Below, piece by piece: positions 8,004 through 16,154 of a DNA stretch of 36,970 nt; position 1 is the stretch's first letter, and each line of letters opens with the position of its first letter. The notes under the pieces were generated by a model, which was not told the origin of the DNA, did no database searches, and saw only the letters and a program-made list of their open reading frames with translations. The stretch is from Aquipuribacter hungaricus (lineage in GTDB: Bacteria > Actinomycetota > Actinomycetes > Actinomycetales > JBBAYJ01): NCBI RefSeq assembly GCF_037860755.1, contig NZ_JBBEOI010000013.1, positions 1 to 36,970 on the forward strand. The letters run 5' to 3'. The position numbers and the translations under genes are program-made.

Positions 8004-8219
8004 CGCGTGCCTCTCGTCGTGCCGTCGCCTGCTGCGACGGGGACGACTGCCCGGGATCCGGACGACCGCGGTACCACCCCGCTTGCCGCCGGTCCTGGGA
8101 CCGACGACCTCTCTGACGGCTATGACGGGCCTTCCCCGGCCGGATCTACTCCGGCGCCGCCGGCTCGCGGCGCCGTTTCTCCCGGCGGCTCCCCGGTGAT
8201 GGCCGGATCGGTGCCTGTG
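8004..8219 (-). promoter_or_regulatory. T-box riboswitch leader of ileS, probably translational
   Basis: The minus strand carries the conserved T-box core GGGGTGGTACCGCG (8067-8080). Its TGGT bulge can pair with the NCCA end of tRNA-Ile. Upstream, in the Stem I region, an S-turn-like AGTA (8147-8150) is followed by the isoleucine specifier codon ATC (8143-8145) in AGTAGATCCGG. The distance from the T-box core to the ileS ATG is only about 64 nt and contains no U-run. The ribosome site AGAGG lies at 8010-8014. This fits the actinobacterial class, in which uncharged tRNA frees the ribosome site rather than preventing termination. The 5' end near 8219 is inferred from the -10 box. Confidence 0.9.
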
Positions 8220-8225
8220 CGGGCC

Positions 8226-8231
8226 ATGGTA
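8226..8231 (-). promoter_or_regulatory. -10 box of the ileS leader (TACCAT)
   Basis: TACCAT on the minus strand sits directly after the multicopper-oxidase terminator hairpin and about 80 nt upstream of the specifier codon. That leaves room for a full T-box Stem I. No clear -35 box was seen. Confidence 0.45.
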
Positions 8232-8271
8232 GCCCCGCCGCGGGAGGTCCGGACGGACCTCGGGCGGGGCT
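8231..8271 (-). terminator. Hairpin terminator of the multicopper oxidase gene
   Basis: Outer arms 8231-8239 and 8263-8271 (9 bp) enclose a second stem GAGGTCC/GGACCTC (8244-8250 with 8255-8261) and a 4-nt loop. It lies 22 nt after the oxidase stop. Confidence 0.75.
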
Positions 8272-8293
8272 CCCCGGCGGCCCGGCGCGCGGC

Positions 8294-9829
8294 TCAGTGG
8301 TGGTGGCCGCCGCCCAGGTCGGGCTCGGGCAGGGGCGGGTCGTCCGGGCCCAGGATGTGCGCCACCGCCATCATCCCCAGGTCGCTGTGGGTGCTGAAGT
8401 GGCAGTGGTACATCGCGCGGCCGGTGAAGTGCCGGAACCGGGTCAGGAAGGTCACGCTGCCCCCCTCCTTGCCCACCAGCACGGTGTCCTCGTACGAGGG
8501 CGAGTCCACCGGGACCCCGTCGACGTGGGTGACCTGGAACGGGTTGACGTGGATGTGGAACGGGTGGACCAGCCCGGTGGGGTTGTGGACCGTCCACTCC
8601 TCGAGGCTGTCGAGCGCGACCACCTGGTCGACGCGGTCGTGGTCGAAGGGCCGCCCGTCCATGCCGAACAGGTTCATCGTCACGTGGCGCCGCCGGTCGA
8701 CGTGCTCGGTCCGCAGGTCGTGCCACGGCTGCAGCAGCGCCGCGACCGGGACGCGGCCGCGGGCCACGGCTCGGCCCTCGCAGCGCACCGTGGCCAGCCG
8801 CGCGGCCGGGAGGACGACCCCGAGACCGACGTCGAAGGCGGCCGTGAGCAGCTCGGTGGTGCCGGCCTCGGTCGCGGTGACGAGCAGGTCGGCCCGCTGG
8901 CCGGCCGCGAGGCGGACCTCGGTGACGGGGACCGGGCGGCGGTAGGGGCTGCCGTCGGCGGCGACCTGCCGGACCTCCAGACCCGGCAGCTGCAGGCGCA
9001 GCACGTCGTTGACGGTGGTGTTGACCAGCCGCCAGCGCTGCGTCTCGCCGGGGCGGATGTCGATGGTCGGCTGCAGCTGCCCGTTGACCAGGCGCACGTG
9101 GCCGTCCTGGCGCACCCGCAGCGGGTCGAGCACGTGGCCGTCGGGGCCGACCTGGGTCGAGTGCAGCAGCAGCACCCGGTCCCGCAGGCCGCGCTGCTCC
9201 AGCGCCGCCTCGCGGGGGGACTGCACGACGAGCGCCCCGGCGAGCCCGGCGAACAGCTGTCGGGCCCCGTCGCCGTGGCTGTGCGGGTGGTACCAGTTGG
9301 TGCCCGGGTGGTGGTCGGGCCGCAGGTCGATCCGGTAGGCCGCCTCGGTACCGGGCGCCACCTGCCGGAAGACGTTGTCCCCGTCGCCCTCGCCGGACAC
9401 GTGGAGCCCGTGGGTGTGGATGTTCGTCGTCGCGCCGAGGTCGTTGACCAGCCGGACGCGCATGCTGTCGCCGGGGTGGACGAGCAGCGTGGGGCCGGGG
9501 AAGCCGCCCTCGTAGCCGAGCACGTGCCAGGTGGCCCCGCCGACCGTCGTCGTCGTCGGCGCGGCGCGCAGGGTGACGTCGAGCACGCCGTCCCGGCTGC
9601 GCAGGACCGGCGGCTCGCGCAGCGGCTCCCCCACCGCGCCGGCGACCCCCGACGAGGAGCTCCCCGACAGCGCGGCCCCGACCGCCGAGGCGCCGGCGGC
9701 CGGGCCCAGCAGGACGCCTGCGGCCCCGGCCGCGAGACCCAGCACGTGGCGCCGGCTGGGCCGCTGACCGTCCCCCCGGGTGCGGCGCTCGTCGTGCTGC
9801 AGGGCGTGGTGCTGGTCGGGCCGGTGCAC
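8294..9829 (-). CDS. Tat-exported multicopper oxidase
   Basis: From the GTG at 9827-9829 (AGGGAG 5 nt upstream) the protein has 511 residues. It begins with a twin-arginine signal (SRRHVLGLA at 25-33, then a hydrophobic stretch ending GASA), so it should be exported folded. All four copper-ligand motifs of the cupredoxin oxidases are present: HTH at 138-140, HPHSHG at 181-186, HPFHIH at 422-427, and [12 protein letters not shown] at 475-486 with Cys476 and Met486 as type 1 ligands. Likely roles are laccase, cuprous or phenol oxidase activity at the cell surface, and the substrate cannot be read. The C terminus ends GGGHHH, which may bind metal. A longer start at 9889 is unlikely, because the promoter at 9879-9908 would lie inside or downstream of it. 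Confidence 0.93.
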   Translation of the reverse strand: MHRPDQHHALQHDERRTRGDGQRPSRRHVLGLAAGAAGVLLGPAAGASAVGAALSGSSSSGVAGAVGEPLREPPVLRSRDGVLDVTLRAAPTTTTVGGATWHVLGYEGGFPGPTLLVHPGDSMRVRLVNDLGATTNIHTHGLHVSGEGDGDNVFRQVAPGTEAAYRIDLRPDHHPGTNWYHPHSHGDGARQLFAGLAGALVVQSPREAALEQRGLRDRVLLLHSTQVGPDGHVLDPLRVRQDGHVRLVNGQLQPTIDIRPGETQRWRLVNTTVNDVLRLQLPGLEVRQVAADGSPYRRPVPVTEVRLAAGQRADLLVTATEAGTTELLTAAFDVGLGVVLPAARLATVRCEGRAVARGRVPVAALLQPWHDLRTEHVDRRRHVTMNLFGMDGRPFDHDRVDQVVALDSLEEWTVHNPTGLVHPFHIHVNPFQVTHVDGVPVDSPSYEDTVLVGKEGGSVTFLTRFRHFTGRAMYHCHFSTHSDLGMMAVAHILGPDDPPLPEPDLGGGHHH

Positions 9830-9878
9830 GGGTGCTCCCTCCGCTCCGGCACGACGGTGTGCACGGAGACCTGGGAGC

Positions 9879-9908
9879 AACTTACGCAAGCCCTCGGCGG
9901 AAGGCGAA
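9879..9908 (-). promoter_or_regulatory. Promoter of the multicopper oxidase gene
   Basis: On the minus strand a -35 TTCGCC (9903-9908) and a -10 TAAGTT (9879-9884) are separated by 18 bp. This gives a start site near 9872 and a leader of about 43 nt ahead of the GTG at 9829. Confidence 0.4.
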
Positions 9909-9967
9909 CGGGGGGTGGACCCGTCGCCACCGCCGGCCTGTGACGGACCGGCCGCCGAGGACCGGTG

Positions 9968-10471
9968 TCAGGCGCGGACGACCTCGATGACCGGCGGGGT
10001 GGCCAGGCTCTTGGCGACGACGCAGTACCGCTCGGTGAGCTGGGCGAGCTTGGCCAGCTGGGCGTCGTCGGCGTCGGCGTCGACGGTGAAGACCAGTCGC
10101 AGGTCGGTCACCCCGACGGGCACCTCGCGGTCGATGCCGAGGGTGCCCCGGGCGTCGAACGACCCGGTGGCCTGGCCCGTCGCCGAGCGCAGGCCGAGAC
10201 CCATGGCGGTGGCCACGCTGCGCAGCGTCACGCCGGCGCAGCCGAGCACGGCGTCCAGCAGCATGTCGCCGGAGCAGGCGTCGGAGCCGTCGCCGCCGGT
10301 GGCCTCGTGCAGGCCGGCGCGCACGCCGCCCGCCCAGCCGTCCACGGTGAAGGTGATGCCGTCCTCGGCGGTGCGGCCCGAGGCGTGCAGGGGCGTCGCG
10401 GCACTGGCGGGGTCGTCCTTGTAGCGCTGCTTGAGGGGGGCCTGGAGCTCGCGGAGCGTGGTGGCGTCCAT
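9968..10471 (-). CDS. OsmC/Ohr-family peroxide-reductase-like protein
   Basis: This 167-residue alpha/beta protein has the OsmC layout. A conserved cysteine sits in LDAVLGCAG (C78), and a second in LTERYCVVAKSL (C150), the pair that reduces organic hydroperoxides in OsmC and Ohr. An additional cysteine lies at 66 (DACSGDM). It probably detoxifies hydroperoxides in the cytosol, but many actinobacterial OsmC-like proteins are uncharacterised. The start MDATTLRELQ (ATG at 10469-10471) is preferred over an in-frame ATG three codons upstream (10480), because the leading sequence of homologues as I recall it begins MDA. Neither start has a good ribosome site. It diverges from valS with 68 bp between the starts and lies upstream of the multicopper oxidase. 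Both neighbours could serve oxidative stress. Confidence 0.85.
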   Translation of the reverse strand: MDATTLRELQAPLKQRYKDDPASAATPLHASGRTAEDGITFTVDGWAGGVRAGLHEATGGDGSDACSGDMLLDAVLGCAGVTLRSVATAMGLGLRSATGQATGSFDARGTLGIDREVPVGVTDLRLVFTVDADADDAQLAKLAQLTERYCVVAKSLATPPVIEVVRA

Positions 10472-10503
10472 GCCCACCATCGTGCCCGACGGCCCCCGTC
10501 CGG

Positions 10504-10533
10504 TTCGGAGCGGAGTCCGTCCTTCGGCACAAT
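10504..10533 (+). promoter_or_regulatory. Promoter of valS with leaderless start
   Basis: A -35-like TTCGGA (10504-10509), an 18-bp spacer and a -10 CACAAT (10528-10533) end 6 nt before the valS ATG. Transcription should therefore begin at the start codon. Confidence 0.5.
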
Positions 10534-10539
10534 GGCGCC

Positions 10540-13125
10540 ATGACCTCCCCCGCGGCGGACCCCGTCGCCTCCCGCGTCCCCGACAGGCCCACCGTCGACG
10601 GCCTGGAGGAGACCTGGGTAGCCGCGTGGGCGGAGCAGGGCACGTACGACTTCGACCGGACCGCGCCGCGCGAGCGGGTGTTCTCCGTCGACACCCCGCC
10701 GCCCACGGTGTCCGGCTCGCTGCACGTCGGCCACGTCTTCAGCTACACCCACACCGACTGCGTCGCCCGGTACAAGCGGATGCAGGGCTACTCCGTGTTC
10801 TACCCGATGGGCTGGGACGACAACGGCCTGCCCACCGAGCGCCGCGTGCAGAACTACTTCGGCGTGCGGTGCGACCCGTCCCTGCCGTACGACCCGTCGT
10901 TCGTCCCGCCGGAGAGCGCGCCCAAGAACGACCGGGACTACCTCAACGTGTCGCGGCGGAACTTCGTCGAGCTGTGCGAGCGGCTCACCGTCGAGGACGA
11001 GAAGGTCTTCGAGTCCCTGTGGCGCCGGCTCGGGCTGTCGGTCGACTGGTCGCGGACCTACCAGACCATCGACGCCGACGCCCAGGCCGCGTCGCAGCGG
11101 GCGTTCCTGCGGGCGCTGGCCAGGGGCGAGGCCTACGCCGCCGAGGCGCCGACGCTGTGGGACACCACCTTCCGCACCGCGGTGGCCCAGGCCGAGCTCG
11201 AGGACCGGGAGCGCCCCGGCGCGTACCACCGCATCGGCTTCCCGCGCCCGGACGGCGAGCCGGTCGTCATCGAGACCACCCGCCCCGAGCTGATCCCCGC
11301 CTGCGTGGCCCTGGTCGCGCACCCGGACGACGAGCGGTACCAGCCGCTGTTCGGCACGACGGTCCGCACCCCCGTCCTCGACGTCGAGGTGCCCGTCCTC
11401 GCCCACCCGCTGGCCGAGCCGGACAAGGGCTCGGGCATCGCGATGATCTGCACCTTCGGCGACACCACCGACGTCACGTGGTGGCGCGAGCTGGACCTGC
11501 CCACCCGCGCACTGATCGGGCGGGACGGCCGCTTCCTCGCCGACGTCCCCGGCTGGGTGACGTCCGAGGCCGGGGTGGCGCTGTACGAGCAGATGGCCGG
11601 CAAGACGGCCCACAGCGGGCGCGAGGTGCTCGTCGCGGCGCTCGTCGAGGGCGGTCACCTGCTCGGCGAGCCGCGGCCGATCACCCACCCGGTGAAGTTC
11701 TACGAGAAGGGCGACAAGCCGCTGGAGATCGTCGCCAGCCGGCAGTGGTACGTCCGCAACGGCGGGCGCGACGCCGCCCTGCGCGAGCGGCTGCGCGAGC
11801 GCGGGCAGCAGATCGTCTGGCACCCCGACCACATGCGGCACCGCTACGACAACTGGGTCGGCGGCCTCAACGGCGACTGGCTGGTGTCCCGCCAGCGCTT
11901 CTTCGGGGTGCCGTTCCCGGTCTGGTACCCGCTCGACGAGGCCGGCGAGCCGCGCTTCGACGCGCCCCTGGTGCCGGACGAGGCGGACCTGCCGGTCGAC
12001 CCCGCCAGCGACGCGCCCGCCGGCTTCACCGAGGACCAGCGCGGCGTGCCCGGCGGCTTCGCGGCCGACCCCGACGTCATGGACACCTGGGCGACCAGCT
12101 CGCTGACCCCCCAGATCGCCGGCGGCTGGGAGCGCGACCCGGACCTGTTCTCCCGGGTGTTCCCGTTCGACCTGCGCCCGCAGGGCCACGACATCATCCG
12201 GACCTGGCTGTTCTCCACCGTGGTTCGCGCCGACGCCGAGCACGACAGCCTGCCCTGGCGCCACGCGGCGCTGTCGGGCTGGATCCTCGACCCGGACCGC
12301 AAGAAGATGAGCAAGTCCAAGGGCAACGTCGTCACGCCGATGGGCCTGCTCGAGGAGCACGGCTCCGACGGCGTGCGCTACTGGGCCGCCAGCGGGCGCC
12401 CCGGCGTGGACACCGCGTTCGACCCGGGCCAGATGAAGGTCGGCCGGCGCCTGGCCATGAAGCTGCTCAACGCGAGCAAGTTCGTCCTGATGAACGATGC
12501 CGCAGGGTCGTCGCTGGCCGACGTCCGCGAGGCCCTCGACCGGGCCATGCTCGCCCGTCTGGCGGGTGTGGTCGACGCCGCGACCGAGGCGTTCGAGGCG
12601 TTCGACTACGCCCGCGCGCTGGAGGTGGCCGAGCAGTTCTTCTGGGACTTCTGCGACGACCACGTCGAGCTGGTCAAGGACCGGGCGTACCGCGGCGACG
12701 AGGCAGCCAAGGCCTCGGCGGTCGCCGCCCTGCGGGAGGCGCTGTCGGTCCAGCTGCGCCTGCTGGCCCCGTTCCTGCCCTTCGCCACCGAGGAGGTCTG
12801 GTCGTGGTGGCAGGAGGGCTCGGTGCACACCTCCGCGTGGCCGACGAGCCAGGGGCTGCGCGAGGTCGCGGGCGACGCCGACCCGGGGATGGGCTCGCTC
12901 GTCGGGCGCGCCCTGGCCGGCATCCGCAAGGCCAAGAGCGAGGCCAAGGTGTCGCAGCGCACCGACGTCGGCGCGGCGGTCGTCGCCGCGCCCGCCGCCC
13001 AGCGCGCCCTGCTCGAGCTGGCGGTGGAGGACCTGCGCGGCGCGGGCCGGGTCGACCGGCTCACGCTCGTCGACGGGGGCGGCGACCTCGAGGTCCGCGA
13101 CGTCGAGCTGGTCCCCGCCGGGTAG
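10540..13125 (+). CDS. valS: Valyl-tRNA synthetase, type 2 (archaeal-like)
   Basis: This 861-residue class I synthetase attaches valine to tRNA-Val and edits mischarged threonine. The HIGH-type motif is HVGH at residues 62-65 ([15 protein letters not shown]), and KMSKS is at 589-593 (KKMSKSKGN). The text around [22 protein letters not shown] is typical of the type 2 ValS subfamily found in archaea, some actinobacteria and Rickettsia. The protein stops after the anticodon-binding domain without the long C-terminal coiled coil of the E. coli enzyme, which fits type 2. The ATG lies 6 nt downstream of a CACAAT -10 box, so the mRNA is probably leaderless. It converges on clpX across a shared hairpin at 13144-13179. 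Confidence 0.96.
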   Translation: MTSPAADPVASRVPDRPTVDGLEETWVAAWAEQGTYDFDRTAPRERVFSVDTPPPTVSGSLHVGHVFSYTHTDCVARYKRMQGYSVFYPMGWDDNGLPTERRVQNYFGVRCDPSLPYDPSFVPPESAPKNDRDYLNVSRRNFVELCERLTVEDEKVFESLWRRLGLSVDWSRTYQTIDADAQAASQRAFLRALARGEAYAAEAPTLWDTTFRTAVAQAELEDRERPGAYHRIGFPRPDGEPVVIETTRPELIPACVALVAHPDDERYQPLFGTTVRTPVLDVEVPVLAHPLAEPDKGSGIAMICTFGDTTDVTWWRELDLPTRALIGRDGRFLADVPGWVTSEAGVALYEQMAGKTAHSGREVLVAALVEGGHLLGEPRPITHPVKFYEKGDKPLEIVASRQWYVRNGGRDAALRERLRERGQQIVWHPDHMRHRYDNWVGGLNGDWLVSRQRFFGVPFPVWYPLDEAGEPRFDAPLVPDEADLPVDPASDAPAGFTEDQRGVPGGFAADPDVMDTWATSSLTPQIAGGWERDPDLFSRVFPFDLRPQGHDIIRTWLFSTVVRADAEHDSLPWRHAALSGWILDPDRKKMSKSKGNVVTPMGLLEEHGSDGVRYWAASGRPGVDTAFDPGQMKVGRRLAMKLLNASKFVLMNDAAGSSLADVREALDRAMLARLAGVVDAATEAFEAFDYARALEVAEQFFWDFCDDHVELVKDRAYRGDEAAKASAVAALREALSVQLRLLAPFLPFATEEVWSWWQEGSVHTSAWPTSQGLREVAGDADPGMGSLVGRALAGIRKAKSEAKVSQRTDVGAAVVAAPAAQRALLELAVEDLRGAGRVDRLTLVDGGGDLEVRDVELVPAG

Positions 13126-13143
13126 CACGGGTCCCGTCACGAC

Positions 13144-13179
13144 GACGCCCCCGGTGCCCTCGCGGGCACCGGGGGCGTC
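13144..13179. terminator. Bidirectional hairpin between valS and clpX
   Basis: A perfect 16-bp GC-rich stem (13144-13159 with 13164-13179) closes on a TCGC tetraloop. It lies 18 nt after the valS stop and 39 nt after the clpX stop. Confidence 0.85.
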
Positions 13180-13218
13180 GGCCGTCCGGGGGGTGGCGGC
13201 CTCAGGCCGTCGTGCGGC

Positions 13219-14499
13219 TCAGGCCGTCTTGTCGCGCCGCTCGCGCTTGCGCGGGGAGTCCTCGCGCGGCACGAGCGTCGGCAGCACGTTCTCCAGCACG
13301 ACCTCGCGGCTGATGACCACGCGGGCGATGTCGTCGCGGCTGGGCAGGTCGAACATCACGGGCATGAGCACCTCCTCCATGATCGCGCGCAGGCCGCGGG
13401 CGCCGGTGCCCCGCAGGATGGCCTGGTCCGCGACCGCGACGAGCGCCTCGGGGGTGAACTCGAGCTCGACGTTGTCGATCTCGAACATCCGCTGGTACTG
13501 CTTGACGAGGGCGTTCTTGGGCCCGGTGAGGATCTGCACCAGGGCGTCCTGGTCCAGGTGCGTGACCGTGGCGAGCACCGGCAGGCGGCCGATGAACTCG
13601 GGGATCAGCCCGAACTTCAGCAGGTCCTCGGGCATGACGTCGAGCATCGCCTGGGTCTCGTCGATCTTGTCGGCGAGCTCGGCACCGAAGCCCAGGCCGC
13701 GCTTGCCGGCACGCTGCTCGACCATCTTCTCCAGGCCGGCGAACGCGCCGCCCACGATGAACAGCACGTTCGTCGTGTCGATCTGGATGAACTCCTGGTG
13801 CGGGTGCTTGCGGCCGCCCTGCGGCGGGACCGAGGCGGACGTGCCCTCGAGGATCTTGAGCAGGGCCTGCTGGACGCCCTCGCCGGAGACGTCGCGCGTG
13901 ATCGACGGGTTCTCGCTCTTGCGGGCGATCTTGTCGACCTCGTCGATGTAGATGATCCCCGTCTCGGCCTTCTTGACGTCGTAGTCGGCGGCCTGGATGA
14001 GCTTGAGGAGGATGTTCTCGACGTCCTCGCCCACGTAGCCGGCCTCGGTGAGGGCCGTGGCGTCGGCGATGGCGAAGGGCACGTTGAGCATGCGGGCGAG
14101 GGTCTGCGCCAGGTACGTCTTGCCGCAGCCCGTCGGGCCGATGAGCAGGATGTTGGACTTGGCGATCTCGACCTGGTCGTCCCGCTTGGGGCCCGAGGCC
14201 CCGGCCTGCACGCGCTTGTAGTGGTTGTAGACCGCCACCGACAGGGCGCGCTTGGCGGGCTCCTGGCCGACGACGTAGTTCTCGAGGAACTCGAAGATCT
14301 CGCGGGGCTTGGGCAGCTCCGTCAGGCCGGCGTCGCCGGCGTCGGCGAGCTCCTCCTCGATGATCTCGTTGCACAGATCGATGCACTCGTCGCAGATGTA
14401 CACACCTGGACCTGCGATGAGCTTCTTGACCTGCTTCTGGCTCTTGCCGCAGAAGGAGCACTTGAGGAGGTCGCTGCCGTCTCCGAGTCGTGCCACCAC
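13219..14499 (-). CDS. clpX: ATP-dependent Clp protease ATP-binding subunit ClpX
   Basis: This 426-residue AAA+ unfoldase recognises, unfolds and threads substrates into the ClpP1P2 chamber. The N-terminal zinc-binding domain has C14, C17, C36 and C39 (KCSFCGK and ICDECID). Walker A is GPTGCGKT at 121-128 and Walker B IIYIDE at 182-187. The C-terminal small AAA domain contains the TGARGLR sensor region (near [15 protein letters not shown]). The start is one of two consecutive GTG codons after GGAAGGA; I use the first. It lies downstream of clpP1-clpP2 but is separated from them by a strong hairpin at 14582-14621, so it probably has its own promoter. It converges with valS. Confidence 0.96.
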   Translation of the reverse strand: MVARLGDGSDLLKCSFCGKSQKQVKKLIAGPGVYICDECIDLCNEIIEEELADAGDAGLTELPKPREIFEFLENYVVGQEPAKRALSVAVYNHYKRVQAGASGPKRDDQVEIAKSNILLIGPTGCGKTYLAQTLARMLNVPFAIADATALTEAGYVGEDVENILLKLIQAADYDVKKAETGIIYIDEVDKIARKSENPSITRDVSGEGVQQALLKILEGTSASVPPQGGRKHPHQEFIQIDTTNVLFIVGGAFAGLEKMVEQRAGKRGLGFGAELADKIDETQAMLDVMPEDLLKFGLIPEFIGRLPVLATVTHLDQDALVQILTGPKNALVKQYQRMFEIDNVELEFTPEALVAVADQAILRGTGARGLRAIMEEVLMPVMFDLPSRDDIARVVISREVVLENVLPTLVPREDSPRKRERRDKTA

Positions 14500-14581
14500 G
14501 TGTCCTTCCGTTGCGCACCTGTCGGTGCGTGCCTCATGACGGTACCCCGGGTGCGCGCTGCGGGGCAGGTCACCACGCCAC

Positions 14582-14621
14582 CCGGCGCGCCCGGGCGACC
14601 GTGGTCACCCGGGCGCGCCGG
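14582..14621 (-). terminator. Hairpin terminator of the clpP1-clpP2 operon
   Basis: A perfect 14-bp stem (14582-14595 with 14608-14621) is extended by an inner GACC/GGTC pair (14597-14600 with 14603-14606). It begins 21 nt after the clpP2 stop and separates clpP2 from clpX. Confidence 0.85.
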
Positions 14622-14641
14622 ACCGCAGGGGTGCGGGTCTG

Positions 14642-15289
14642 TCAGACCTCGGGGAGACCGCGGGACGCGGTCACCTTGCGGGGCTCGAGCACCTGGTCGA
14701 TGAGGCCGTACTCCAGGGCGCCGGCGGCGGTGAGGATCTTGTCGCGCTCGATGTCGGTCCGGACCTTCTCGACGTCCTGGCCGGTGTGCAGCGCCACGGT
14801 CTCCTCGAGCCAGGTCCGCATGCGCTGGACCTCGTTGGCCTGGATCTCGATGTCGCTGGCCTGCCCGTAGTCCCCGCCGGACATGGCCGGCTGGTGGATC
14901 ATGACGCGGGCGTTGGGCAGGGCGAACCGCTTGCCGGGGCTGCCCGCGGCGAGCAGGACGGCCGCCGCGCTGGCGGCCTGGCCGAGGCAGTACGTCTGCA
15001 CGTCCGGCTTGATGTACTGCATGGTGTCGTAGATGGCCGTGAGGGCCGTGAACGAGCCACCGGGGCTGTTGATGTAGAAGATGATGTCGCGGTCGGGGTC
15101 CTGGGACTCCAGCACGATGAGCTGCGCCATGACGTCGTCGGCGCTCGCGTCGTCGACCTGCACGCCGAGGAAGATGATGCGGTCCTCGAACAGCTTGGCG
15201 TAGGGGTCGAGGCGCTTGTAGCCGTAGGCCGTCCGCTCCTCGAAGGTGGGGAGGATGTAGCGGCTGCTGGGCGCAGGGACCTGGGACAT
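14642..15289 (-). CDS. clpP2: ATP-dependent Clp protease proteolytic subunit ClpP2
   Basis: From the ATG at 15287-15289 the protein has 215 residues, close to the length of mycobacterial ClpP2. The catalytic triad is S107 ([11 protein letters not shown]), H132 (VMIHQP) and D183 (ERDKIL). The [19 protein letters not shown] text and the [14 protein letters not shown] lead are typical of ClpP2. In actinobacteria ClpP1 and ClpP2 heptamers form a mixed tetradecamer that works with ClpX and ClpC1. I prefer the ATG with GGGAG 7 nt upstream. An in-frame GTG at 15346 would overlap the clpP1 stop by 4 nt (GTGA) and add 19 residues, and coupling through that GTG cannot be excluded. The gene is second in the clpP1-clpP2 operon and is followed by the hairpin at 14582-14621. 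Confidence 0.95.
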   Translation of the reverse strand: MSQVPAPSSRYILPTFEERTAYGYKRLDPYAKLFEDRIIFLGVQVDDASADDVMAQLIVLESQDPDRDIIFYINSPGGSFTALTAIYDTMQYIKPDVQTYCLGQAASAAAVLLAAGSPGKRFALPNARVMIHQPAMSGGDYGQASDIEIQANEVQRMRTWLEETVALHTGQDVEKVRTDIERDKILTAAGALEYGLIDQVLEPRKVTASRGLPEV

Positions 15290-15342
15290 GTGCGTCTCCC
15301 GGGAGGTCAGGAAGGGCTGCGGGCGGCTGGCGCTGAGCTCGT

Positions 15343-16005
15343 TCACTCGGTCCCCCCGCCGCCGGGCACGTCGTGCGAGGACCGGACGACGTGGTCGACC
15401 TGGCCGTAGGCCTGGGCCTCGTCGGCGGTGAACCAGCGGTCGCGGTCGGAGTCGCGGGTGATCGTCTCCACGTCCTGGCCGGTGTGGACGGCGATGAGCT
15501 CGGCCATCTGCTTCTTGATGTGGACGATCTGCTCGGCCTGGATCTTGATGTCCGAGGCCGTGCCGCCCATGCCGCCGAGCGGCTGGTGCATCATGATCCG
15601 GCTGTGCGGCAGGGCGTAGCGCTTGCCGCGCGCGCCGGCCGCGAGCAGGAACTGGCCCATGGACGCGGCGAGGCCCATGGCCACGGTGCCCACGTCCGGC
15701 TCGATGTACTGCATGGTGTCGTAGATCGCCATGCCGGCCGTCACGGAGCCGCCGGGGCTGTTGATGTAGAGGAAGATGTCCTTGGTCGGGTCCTCCGCGG
15801 CCAGCAGGAGCAGCTGCGCGCAGATGGCGTTCGCGTTCTCGTCGCGGACCTCGGAGCCGAGGAAGATGATCCGCTGCGACAGCAGGCGCTGGTACACGCT
15901 GTCGTCGAGGCCGAACTGACCGGGGCCGGACTTCGCGACCGGGGCCTGGACCAGGTCGGTCCCGCCGGCGGTCACGAGGCTGGGCAGGTGGGGCTGGGGC
16001 GTCAC
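15343..16005 (-). CDS. clpP1: ATP-dependent Clp protease proteolytic subunit ClpP1
   Basis: This 220-residue serine protease subunit has S115 ([11 protein letters not shown]), H140 (MMHQP) and D189 (SDRDRW) as the triad, with the same S-to-H and H-to-D spacing as E. coli ClpP. An N-terminal leader of about 28 residues precedes the conserved [12 protein letters not shown] and may be processed, as for other ClpPs. The GTG start at 16003-16005 has GAGGAG 6 nt upstream. It is first in the clpP1-clpP2 operon. A ClgR-type box at 16087-16097 and a -10 TAGTGT at 16039-16044 lie upstream. This fits the known control of clpP1P2 by ClgR in actinobacteria. Confidence 0.96.
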   Translation of the reverse strand: MTPQPHLPSLVTAGGTDLVQAPVAKSGPGQFGLDDSVYQRLLSQRIIFLGSEVRDENANAICAQLLLLAAEDPTKDIFLYINSPGGSVTAGMAIYDTMQYIEPDVGTVAMGLAASMGQFLLAAGARGKRYALPHSRIMMHQPLGGMGGTASDIKIQAEQIVHIKKQMAELIAVHTGQDVETITRDSDRDRWFTADEAQAYGQVDHVVRSSHDVPGGGGTE

Positions 16006-16038
16006 GTCGTGCTCCTCACGTCGTCGAGTGCGTCACGG

Positions 16039-16044
16039 ACACTA
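16039..16044 (-). promoter_or_regulatory. -10 box of the clpP1-clpP2 operon (TAGTGT)
   Basis: TAGTGT on the minus strand lies 33 nt before the clpP1 GTG and about 43 bp downstream of the ClgR-type box. No good -35 box is present, as expected for an activator-dependent promoter. A GCCCCCGG/CCGGGGGC inverted repeat (16050-16057 with 16069-16076) occupies the space where the -35 would be. Confidence 0.45.
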
Positions 16045-16086
16045 ACGCCGCCCCCGGACGCCCGACTCCCGGGGGCGCGGGCGTTT

Positions 16087-16097
16087 CGCTGTCGGCG
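16087..16097 (-). promoter_or_regulatory. ClgR-type operator upstream of clpP1
   Basis: On the minus strand CGCCGACAGCG matches the core of the actinobacterial ClgR consensus as I recall it (CGCYNANRGCG) at every position and is followed by AAAC. Its centre is about 60 bp upstream of the inferred start site, an activator position. Confidence 0.6.
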
Positions 16098-16102
16098 CAC
16101 GT

Positions 16103-16143
16103 CGTCGGCCGTGGGCAGACACTGCCCCGCACCACGGCCGACG
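16103..16143 (-). terminator. Hairpin terminator of tig
   Basis: A perfect 12-bp stem (16103-16114 with 16132-16143) encloses a smaller GCAG/CTGC stem. It begins 11 nt after the tig stop and separates tig from the clpP1 promoter. Confidence 0.75.
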
Positions 16144-16154
16144 GTGCTACGCGC

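Noticed and set aside
4926-8945. A 1339-codon plus-strand frame across ileS and its leader
   Set aside because: It is antisense to the complete ileS and crosses the T-box and a terminator. Its repetitive composition shows no fold signature.
8294-9889. Multicopper oxidase start at 9889
   Set aside because: The extra 20 codons lie over the apparent promoter (TTCGCC/TAAGTT), whereas the GTG at 9829 has AGGGAG at good spacing and leads directly into the Tat signal.
10228-13140. A 970-codon minus-strand frame antisense to valS
   Set aside because: valS motifs on the plus strand are unambiguous. The antisense frame is rich in GVG/RRG/DDV repeats and has no recognisable domain.
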